A program made the position numbers and the translations under genes. The notes under the pieces are model-generated. The model was not told the DNA's origin. It did no database searches and saw nothing but the letters and a program-made list of their open reading frames with translations. Shown piece after piece: positions 13,591 through 19,316 of a stretch of DNA of 19,316 bases; position 1 is the first letter of the stretch, and every line of letters begins with the position of its first letter. Source of the DNA: Planctomycetota bacterium. Lineage in GTDB: Bacteria > Planctomycetota > Phycisphaerae > WQYP01. The DNA lies in NCBI GenBank assembly GCA_021852225.1, contig JAJZOA010000180.1, forward strand, positions 7,472-26,787. The letters run 5' to 3'.

Positions 13591-15084
13591 TCATGCTGGC
13601 GGAATATCGTTCCAGGCTGATTTTAACTCGCGTATAGCCAATGCCGTCACCCGCGCGCCCCGACCATTGGCAGTCAGCCCGCTGCCACCGCGGCCAACCT
13701 TCGGTAGGTAACAGGAACTCATGGAGCACAATCCACCGCCGACAAAAAGCTCCAGCGACGTCCGATCCAATAATAGCCGAAGCGCCAACCGGCCATTTTC
13801 CGGGACGGCTGTTCCGCTGGCACCAAGACAGCGAATGGCTCCAGTCTCGGCAGACCACTGTATGGATACCCCCCCTGCGGTGAGGGCAATTTCTCGTGAG
13901 TTGCCGACCGCGATTTCCATTTCGATATCCAGAATATCCGAGGCGACGGTTTGCAGCAGATGACTGGCATGGGCCACGGAGGCGTTGTGCAAGCGGTGTT
14001 CTGCGCGCCAAAGGTGGTGAATTTCCCGCACCGGCCAGCGTGCGATCCGCAATCCACCGGCCGACTTTTGTAATACCAGCGTGCAGGGAAATCCCAACTG
14101 CTGATTAAACGGCATACCGGGATACGAGCCGCCGCGCATCCAGGTTATTTGTATGGTGCGGCCGTCTTTTTTTGGAATATCGTTGAATATCTGTGAGGCA
14201 TAAAAGCTATTTCCGGTATCCATGGCAAACGGTCCGCTGCGGGGCGTAAAGGCAGTACCATTGAAATCACCAATCAGATACTGACCGTTGGCGGCGGTGA
14301 AAATCCAATGCTGCTTCTGGGGGGAAACCGGATCAGCCAACGGGAACAGATTGGGGCATTCCTGGCTTTGCGGGAAATGCAATTCCTGGGTTTTATGCCA
14401 AGAAATAAGATCCGGCGAAGTTAGAATTGCAAAACCACGATCGGCATTAAGAAATAACGGCACGATCCAGCGATGTGATGGCGCGTGCCAGAAAATTTTA
14501 GGGTCACGATTACCCGATACAATTTGCCCCAACACCGGATTATGCGCATATTTGACGAACGTCATGCCGCCGTCATTGCTATAGGCAAGACATTGGGCAA
14601 ATGGCTCTCCCTGCGAGATTTTGGATGAACCACCTGCGGCGGTGTACATGGCCACAACTGGCGGATTGTTACCGCGCTGAAAACCGGTGGTATTGTGGGT
14701 ATCCACCGCGGCCGATCCGCTCCAGATTCCTCCGAATTTGTCAGGACTGATGGCAACTTGTAACTGCCGCCAGTGAATAAGGTCCCGGCTGATGGCATGG
14801 CCCCAATACTTGTTACCGGAATTTCCGTTCAGGCTATTTGGCAAATACTGAAAAAACAGATGATATATGCCGTTCACATAGACCAGCCCATTGGGATCGT
14901 TAATCCAGCCGTGGCGCGCGGTGAAATGAAATTGCGGTCTGAATTTTTCATGGTACAGCCGCGGCGCGCCGACGACCGGGGCGGCCAGTACGCCTGGTCC
15001 GGAATGCGGCAGCAAACCGACGGCGGAGGTTCCAAGGACCGCAAGTGCCGTGCGGCGGGTCATTCGGGAATATTCATAATTCAT
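13591..15084 (-). CDS. Glycoside hydrolase family 32 beta-fructosidase, Tat-exported
   Basis: A 497-residue levanase/invertase/inulinase-type enzyme. GH32 hallmarks are complete: WINDPNG (residues 60-66, nucleophile Asp63), FFQYLPNS, WGHAISRDLIHW, the transition-state motif GNRDPK (Asp194) and the acid/base Glu242 in QECPNLF. A C-terminal beta-sandwich contains LLLDRTSLELFVGGG. The N-terminus has a twin-arginine signal (MTRRTALAVLG at residues 8-18, then an Ala/Gly hydrophobic stretch to about residue 35), so the folded enzyme should leave the cytoplasm. GGAGG, 7 nt before the ATG at 15084, supports this start; an internal ATG at residue 8 is possible. Substrate (levan, inulin, sucrose or a fructosylated glycan) cannot be decided. 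No sugar transporter or fructokinase is adjacent; it follows a GT87 gene on the same strand after 141 bp. Confidence 0.92.
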   Translation of the reverse strand: MNYEYSRMTRRTALAVLGTSAVGLLPHSGPGVLAAPVVGAPRLYHEKFRPQFHFTARHGWINDPNGLVYVNGIYHLFFQYLPNSLNGNSGNKYWGHAISRDLIHWRQLQVAISPDKFGGIWSGSAAVDTHNTTGFQRGNNPPVVAMYTAAGGSSKISQGEPFAQCLAYSNDGGMTFVKYAHNPVLGQIVSGNRDPKIFWHAPSHRWIVPLFLNADRGFAILTSPDLISWHKTQELHFPQSQECPNLFPLADPVSPQKQHWIFTAANGQYLIGDFNGTAFTPRSGPFAMDTGNSFYASQIFNDIPKKDGRTIQITWMRGGSYPGMPFNQQLGFPCTLVLQKSAGGLRIARWPVREIHHLWRAEHRLHNASVAHASHLLQTVASDILDIEMEIAVGNSREIALTAGGVSIQWSAETGAIRCLGASGTAVPENGRLALRLLLDRTSLELFVGGGLCSMSSCYLPKVGRGGSGLTANGRGARVTALAIRELKSAWNDIPPA

Positions 15085-15096
15085 GGAGGCGCCTCC
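15085..15096 (-). promoter_or_regulatory. Ribosome binding site of the GH32 gene inside a perfect palindrome
   Basis: GGAGGCGCCTCC is self-complementary and immediately precedes the GH32 ATG. Read leftward, its first half is the GGAGG ribosome binding site. The RNA can fold GGAG-GCGC-CTCC, which would hide the site, so it could lower or regulate translation. Confidence 0.45.
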
Positions 15097-15101
15097 AGAT
15101 T

Positions 15102-15113
15102 AATGCATGCATT
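15102..15113. promoter_or_regulatory. 12-bp palindrome upstream of the GH32 gene
   Basis: AATGCATGCATT is a perfect palindrome about 20 bp before the GH32 start, in a 141-bp gap. It could be an operator for a carbohydrate-responsive regulator, but no regulator gene is adjacent and no clear -35/-10 pair was found. A small TGCCG-TAC-CGGCA hairpin also lies in this gap. Confidence 0.3.
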
Positions 15114-15225
15114 TAACCTCAGATGCCGTACCGGCACACGGCCGAGGCGGTCCGATCTGCAAATTGAATCTTGCGCCGCCCAACAATAAATCGGACAGCG
15201 ATGGATAACGCAGTCTACCACGGGT

Positions 15226-16620
15226 TTATTGCGAACTGATTGGCGCCTCTGTTTTCGCCGGCTCGAAATCCAAACCATTTTTAAACCGGCCCATGACGAT
15301 AACGACCGCCAGTAAAAGGGAACTTATAAGTACCAGGTCGGCACAATCGGCATAGTGCCGACCGTTCGGTCCGAAGAGTTTAGCCGCATCGCTGGTCCAG
15401 ATCATTAAAAACGAGCAAAGTGTCAGGCCAACAGCCGCGGCGCGCCGCGTTAAAGCAGTCGCCGCGGTATCCACCGCCAGCATACCAGCGGCGAATAATG
15501 CAAAAATAAGGGTGACATAGTGCGGCACCCACGTACGTTCGGAAGCCCACAGCATGAACATGGAAACTGCGGCAATTTCCAGCAAATAGCGGCGTGACTT
15601 AAAACTCGGCAACCGCCGCCGCGCCCATACCATTCCACCCAGTGCAATAAGGACCAGAATTATGCGACCGATTGCATGCGATGCCTTCACCGGCAGATTT
15701 ATAATGTTTACATAGTGATTGACCAATCGACCGTTCACGGTCGCTTTCCAGGCCGGCAGGTGCGTGGTGAAACGCAGGACAAATTCCGGAATCGATTCAC
15801 CATTGGCAAATTTTATCGCATCATGCGTCACGTACGGCAGAATCATAAGCCCCGCCCATTGATGGAGCCAGATCAGATTCTGCCGCCATCCGAAAAAGAC
15901 CGCCGGCACGCAAAACAGCCAGAAGCCAATACCCAGAATGATGGATGCCACAATCGTCCAGCGGCGACGGTAAACAAAATAGGCCACAAATGCCAGCGGT
16001 GTAACCTTGATGCAGATGGCCAAAGCCAGCATGATTCCCGCCGCGCAATCCGTCTTCGGTGTTTCAATCTGAGCCAGCCAAAGTGAAAGCGTAAGTGGCA
16101 GCAGCATCAGCAGATTCATCTGCCCTTCCTGAATATCGCCGATGACCGGAAAAAACCAGCTGAGCAATATTAAGCCCACCGCCAGCGGCGGCGGGATCGG
16201 TCCGCCGCCTCGGCGCACTATGGAAAGCACCATCAGAAATATGGGTACGAACATAAACGGTTTGCACAGAACCCAGGCCATCTGGGCATCGGGCCGGGAA
16301 AGCAGGGTAAATGGCGCGACAAAAAGCATGGCCAGCGGCGGCAAAGGAAAGCGGTCCGAACGATAAGGCTTGTGCTGATGAATGAACAGCGGAATAACCT
16401 TCATATAGGAATCAAATGCATCAATATGCTTTTGTTGATTCATGTTCACCAGAATTTTGTGGCGGGCTTGAACGGCCAGAATGCCCGTTAGAACAGCGAC
16501 CAGAATCAGGGCGATGGCCCACACAATTTCCGGGGAAGCGCCAGCCGCTTTGCCTGATGGCGAAGTTGATGACTTTAATTGACCGGAGTCCTTCCCAAGG
16601 TTCCGTAGAAGATGGGTCAT
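15226..16620 (-). CDS. GT87 / DUF2029 membrane glycosyltransferase
   Basis: A 464-residue protein with about ten or more hydrophobic helices, of the GT-C superfamily related to polyprenyl-phosphate-mannose-dependent mannosyltransferases. Support: an N-terminal helix (about 32-54, from IVWAIALILVAVLTGILAV) followed by a loop with HIDAFDSYMKVIPLF where the catalytic Asp is expected; the DIQEGQMNLLMLLPL segment matching the family's GQvN-LL motif; and ICIKVTPLAF, also typical. The ATG at 16620 overlaps the stop of the membrane fusion protein gene as ATGA, so this start is preferred over an upstream extension to 16665. The enzyme should use a lipid-linked sugar on the outer face of the cytoplasmic membrane. 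Coupling to an ABC exporter suggests it modifies the exported substrate or an envelope glycolipid; the acceptor is unknown. Confidence 0.85.
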   Translation of the reverse strand: MTHLLRNLGKDSGQLKSSTSPSGKAAGASPEIVWAIALILVAVLTGILAVQARHKILVNMNQQKHIDAFDSYMKVIPLFIHQHKPYRSDRFPLPPLAMLFVAPFTLLSRPDAQMAWVLCKPFMFVPIFLMVLSIVRRGGGPIPPPLAVGLILLSWFFPVIGDIQEGQMNLLMLLPLTLSLWLAQIETPKTDCAAGIMLALAICIKVTPLAFVAYFVYRRRWTIVASIILGIGFWLFCVPAVFFGWRQNLIWLHQWAGLMILPYVTHDAIKFANGESIPEFVLRFTTHLPAWKATVNGRLVNHYVNIINLPVKASHAIGRIILVLIALGGMVWARRRLPSFKSRRYLLEIAAVSMFMLWASERTWVPHYVTLIFALFAAGMLAVDTAATALTRRAAAVGLTLCSFLMIWTSDAAKLFGPNGRHYADCADLVLISSLLLAVVIVMGRFKNGLDFEPAKTEAPISSQ

Positions 16621-17783
16621 GGCACATTGCGCTCCGGTTTGGCGGCGAAAGTCCCTAGGCCGCATTGACGGGAGTTATACGGTGTTTTAATGAAGGCGTC
16701 CACCTGCTGGCCCACATACACCGGAAAGGGCGGCTTTTTCAGACGAAACACCACCTGTAACACACGTGTTTCCACCTGCTCGGTTGGCGCACCGGTCAGA
16801 TCCTGTTTGGGCAGTACAAACGGGTCAATGCGGACAAACGTCAGGCCGATGGAAGTTCGCGGCATTCCCCGCACAAAACAGACCGCGGGCTGGCCGGGGA
16901 CAAAACGAGAAGCATCTTCCTGGTCAATCTGCAGTCGTACATTCAGATGCCGTATATCGCCAATAATGAGTGGCGCGGTTTGGGGGTTATTCGTCAGATT
17001 GGCAAACGAAGCGGCCGCGACATACTGCCCGACGCGTGTATTTATTTTCAGAACCGTACCGGCGATGGGTGATCGCACGGTCAGCAGTCCGCGCTGTGTT
17101 TTCAACGCATCAAGGTCCGCCTGGCGGGCCACGACGGTTGCCTGTGCCGCTACGACTTCGGATTCTCCTATGGCAATATCCTGGCTCCATGTGCCCGCGT
17201 TAAATGCGGCAAGAGCCGCGTTTGCCCTGGCCAGATCCGCTTTGGCGGCCAGCCAGACGTAGCGACGGTTGGCCAAATCATCCGCGGAAAAAGCCTTGGA
17301 CCCAATTGCCGGCTCAACGCGTTTCCATCGCCCAAGTGCAAGGCGGTAATTGGCCCGGGCCGCGGCCACGGCCGCCACATAGGCGGGCCGGTCAATGGCG
17401 CGCGGCGGAGCTTTGAGCTTTGCTAAATTCGCTTCGGCTTCCTGAAGTTGGGTCCGCCCCACAAGCACATTGGCCTGTGCCTGACGAATTTGCGAATCAA
17501 TGGCCGTTGTGTCCAGTTCCAGAAGTCGCTGTCCCTTGCGGACATGCTGATTCCATTTCACCAGGATGGCGGTCACCAGCCCTCCGTATTCCGGGGACAG
17601 GCCAATTGATCGGCTGGCCGGTTCGACAATTCCGGATGCCGCAATGCTGCTTAGGAACGGATTGCTGACCGGCGTCACCACTGGCGGCACGGAGACATAT
17701 TTATGACTGGCCCGCTTGACCGCCAGAAGACCCACCAGTAATCCGATAACAGCCAGCGCTGGAATGCCAAATTTTCGCATCAT
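16617..17783 (-). CDS. HlyD/DevB-type membrane fusion protein of an ABC exporter
   Basis: A 388-residue periplasmic adaptor with one N-terminal membrane anchor (about residues 6-22, IPALAVIGLLVGLLAV). The first barrel-sandwich half is around 50-90 (ASGIVEPASRSIGLSPEYGG through GQRLLELD). A long alpha-helical hairpin (about 93-230) is rich in Ala, Gln and Arg with heptad-like spacing. The second half is VRSPIAGTVLKINTRVGQYV (236-255), then beta-barrel segments. It links the inner-membrane ABC pump to an outer-membrane channel, as MacA or DevB do. The start overlaps the ATPase stop by ATGA (17780-17783), and its stop overlaps the GT87 start by ATGA (16617-16620), so all three are translationally coupled. 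No outer membrane TolC-like gene is in the window. Confidence 0.9.
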   Translation of the reverse strand: MMRKFGIPALAVIGLLVGLLAVKRASHKYVSVPPVVTPVSNPFLSSIAASGIVEPASRSIGLSPEYGGLVTAILVKWNQHVRKGQRLLELDTTAIDSQIRQAQANVLVGRTQLQEAEANLAKLKAPPRAIDRPAYVAAVAAARANYRLALGRWKRVEPAIGSKAFSADDLANRRYVWLAAKADLARANAALAAFNAGTWSQDIAIGESEVVAAQATVVARQADLDALKTQRGLLTVRSPIAGTVLKINTRVGQYVAAASFANLTNNPQTAPLIIGDIRHLNVRLQIDQEDASRFVPGQPAVCFVRGMPRTSIGLTFVRIDPFVLPKQDLTGAPTEQVETRVLQVVFRLKKPPFPVYVGQQVDAFIKTPYNSRQCGLGTFAAKPERNVP

Positions 17784-18541
17784 ATTTTGTGTCCTTCCTT
17801 TGCCAGCATTTCCCGAGCCGTGTGGGTGCTTAAAACGCGGCCGTCGTCCATTTGGGCGATTCGGTCCGCAAAATGAAAAATCCGGGTGTCGTGCGTTACT
17901 ACAATCACCGCGCGATCGGCACCAACCGCCAGGCTACGCAGTGCGCTTATCACCTGTTCACCGGTGCGGCCGTCCAATGCGCTCGTCGGCTCGTCACATA
18001 CCACCAGTCGTGGTTCATGAATCAACGCTCGGGCAAACGCCACCCGTTGCTGCTGACCGCCGGACAGTTGTCTGGGAAAATTATTCCGTCGATCCGCCAG
18101 ACCAAGCTTATCCAAATATTCCGTTGCCCGCGCCAGCGCCTTGCGGCGCGGCCAGCCCAGAATAAACAACGGAATCGCCGCATTTTCCTGCGCGGTTAAT
18201 TGCGGCAGAAGATTGAACTGTTGAAAGGCAAAGCCGATATTTCGCCCGCGAAACCGGGTTTTGGCCGCCCCCCGCAGATCTCCCATAACCTGATTGAACA
18301 GTTCCACACGGCCGGAATCAGAATCCAGAATTCCGGCTATCACCGAAAGCAGAGTGGTCTTGCCACAGCCGGACGGACCGACCAGCATCAGCATTTCTCC
18401 GCAGCGAACCTCCATATCCACACCATTAAGTGCCCGGGTCCGTGCGTTGCCCTGGCCAAAGGATTTTTCCACGTTGCGGCACGCCACCGCGATTGGCAGG
18501 GCGGATCCGGCGCTACTTTCTTCTGTTGCCAATGGATTCAT
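17780..18541 (-). CDS. ABC transporter ATPase (DevA/MacB/LolD-like)
   Basis: A 253-residue nucleotide-binding subunit with every functional motif: Walker A GPSGCGKT (residues 55-62), Q-loop in FAFQQFNLLPQLTAQEN (Gln107/108), signature LSGGQQQR (159-166), Walker B LVVCDEP with Asp183 and catalytic Glu184, D-loop SALD and H-loop His217 in VVTHDTR. The QQFNLLPQLTAQEN segment is typical of the LolD/MacB/DevA exporters, which extract lipids, lipoproteins or small molecules from the membrane. It starts 49 bp after the permease gene and overlaps the membrane fusion protein gene by 4 bp. A 15-residue N-terminal extension precedes the usual domain start. Confidence 0.93.
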   Translation of the reverse strand: MNPLATEESSAGSALPIAVACRNVEKSFGQGNARTRALNGVDMEVRCGEMLMLVGPSGCGKTTLLSVIAGILDSDSGRVELFNQVMGDLRGAAKTRFRGRNIGFAFQQFNLLPQLTAQENAAIPLFILGWPRRKALARATEYLDKLGLADRRNNFPRQLSGGQQQRVAFARALIHEPRLVVCDEPTSALDGRTGEQVISALRSLAVGADRAVIVVTHDTRIFHFADRIAQMDDGRVLSTHTAREMLAKEGHKI

Positions 18542-18590
18542 GCGGATACACTCTAAACCATCGAAATTTACACCGGCGCGAAGCGGCCGG

Positions 18591-19316
18591 TCAACGGAAT
18601 ACCACCGCCGGCTCCAGGCGAATCACACTGACCAGCGAAAATAAACTCGCCGCCATCACAATAACCACCATTCCCAGGCCGGTACCGATCATCACCTGCG
18701 GCAAAAACGCGCCCAACCGCTGGCTTACGGGCGTGAAGTGCATGATCAGCATGAAAGAACCGCCACTCATTCCCATGCCGACACCAAAACCCAGAGCGCC
18801 GGTTAAAAAGGCCTGAGCCAGTACCATGCGGGCCAATGTGCCATCGGTGGCACCCATGGCTTTTAGGGTGCCCAGATAGCGCAGGTTGTCATGGGTGAAC
18901 TGATACAGCGTCTGCGCTGCAATCGCCATGCCCACCAAGGCCCCCAATGTGATGGTAATCCCAAAATTAATCGGTATCCCCGTTGATTTCATATAATACC
19001 AGAAAGTCTTGCTGGCAATTCCATGACGGGTGTAGGCCTCCAGGCCGGTGCGGGCCTCTATACGTCGGCACAACGCGTGCAGGTTCACCCCCTGCCGCGC
19101 CTTGACCAGCACCACCGCCAGTTGATGCCGTTGTGCGGGTGCCCAGTTGGCGGCCCGGCTGTAGGTTGTGTAAACAATCGGCAACCCCTGAAAGCTAAGG
19201 GCGGTCCGACACCAGCCGACGACCAGCGCCCGGTGGCCGTTGATCTGCATGGATTGCCCGGGCGCAATATTCTGCAATTTATCACGTGCGTACGCGGCAT
19301 CTACAATGACGAGATC
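18591..19316 (-). CDS. ABC transporter permease (DevC/FtsX-like), 5' part beyond window
   Basis: The 241 C-terminal residues of a MacB/FtsX-superfamily permease; the frame is open to the right edge, so the N-terminal helix lies outside. The visible part begins in the extracytoplasmic domain (DLVIVDAAYARDK) and continues with three membrane helices: near IPINFGITITLGALVGMAIA, LAQAFLTGALGFGVGMGMSG and MIGTGLGMVVIVMAASLFSL. The segment YQFTHDNLRYLGTLKAMGAT between helices one and two is the coupling region seen in DevC and FtsX relatives, and the end, VIRLEPAVVFR, is the typical C-terminus. It is the first visible gene of the leftward permease-ATPase-adaptor-GT87 cluster. The transported substrate cannot be told from sequence. 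Confidence 0.88.
   Translation of the reverse strand, partial: DLVIVDAAYARDKLQNIAPGQSMQINGHRALVVGWCRTALSFQGLPIVYTTYSRAANWAPAQRHQLAVVLVKARQGVNLHALCRRIEARTGLEAYTRHGIASKTFWYYMKSTGIPINFGITITLGALVGMAIAAQTLYQFTHDNLRYLGTLKAMGATDGTLARMVLAQAFLTGALGFGVGMGMSGGSFMLIMHFTPVSQRLGAFLPQVMIGTGLGMVVIVMAASLFSLVSVIRLEPAVVFR

Noticed and set aside
13511..14011. 166-codon leftward open frame
   Set aside because: It is in another frame of the GH32 C-terminal domain on the same strand; Arg/Trp-rich with no recognisable domain.
1..19316. CRISPR arrays, insertion sequences, prophage, toxin-antitoxin or anti-phage systems, tRNA genes
   Set aside because: No regularly spaced repeats, transposase or integrase motifs, defence-domain signatures or cloverleaf sequences were seen on either strand.

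Overview
The window (about 19.3 kb, GC-rich) reads as bacterial chromosome, most likely a planctomycete and possibly Phycisphaerae. This is inferred from protein style only. The valyl-tRNA synthetase carries long insertions of a kind I associate with Planctomycetota, the E2 subunit is of the long pyruvate-dehydrogenase type, and the large membrane protein resembles planctomycete hypothetical proteins. No rRNA, tRNA, CRISPR array, transposase, integrase or phage gene is visible. The gene content is metabolic and transport-related.

Layout. (1) 1-3480: a TetR/CecR-like regulator, cut by the left edge and leftward, is divergent from an Old Yellow Enzyme (YqjM type), a dienelactone-hydrolase-family protein and a family 2 glycosyltransferase, all rightward. 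The 298-bp divergent region holds two back-to-back sigma70-type promoters, a 24-bp inverted repeat straddling the regulator's -35 box, and two copies of a 10-bp palindrome, one just downstream of each predicted start site. (2) 3620-8082, leftward: a multi-spanning membrane protein, an M42-like metallopeptidase (ATGA overlap) and pyruvate dehydrogenase E2. (3) 8330-13347, rightward: a promoter, a short leader ORF rich in Val/Ile/Leu codons, then citramalate synthase (cimA) and valyl-tRNA synthetase (valS). This looks like a leader-peptide-controlled branched-chain amino acid unit. (4) 13591-15084, leftward: a Tat-exported GH32 beta-fructosidase. (5) 15226-19316, leftward: an ABC exporter (permease cut by the right edge, ATPase, membrane fusion protein) followed by a GT87/DUF2029 membrane glycosyltransferase, with ATGA overlaps joining the last three genes.

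How the genes may work together. The TetR-OYE-DLH group resembles an electrophile or xenobiotic response cassette, similar in logic to NemR/NemA of E. coli. The cimA-valS pair puts synthesis of isoleucine precursors and charging of tRNA-Val behind one leader whose key codons are Val, Val, Val, Ile and Leu. The right-end cluster couples a DevBCA/MacAB-like export machine to a lipid-linked-sugar-dependent glycosyltransferase, which suggests envelope glycoconjugate or glycolipid handling.

The strongest candidate for something undescribed is the cimA-valS leader (8330-8620). Second is the three-palindrome divergent control region (549-684).
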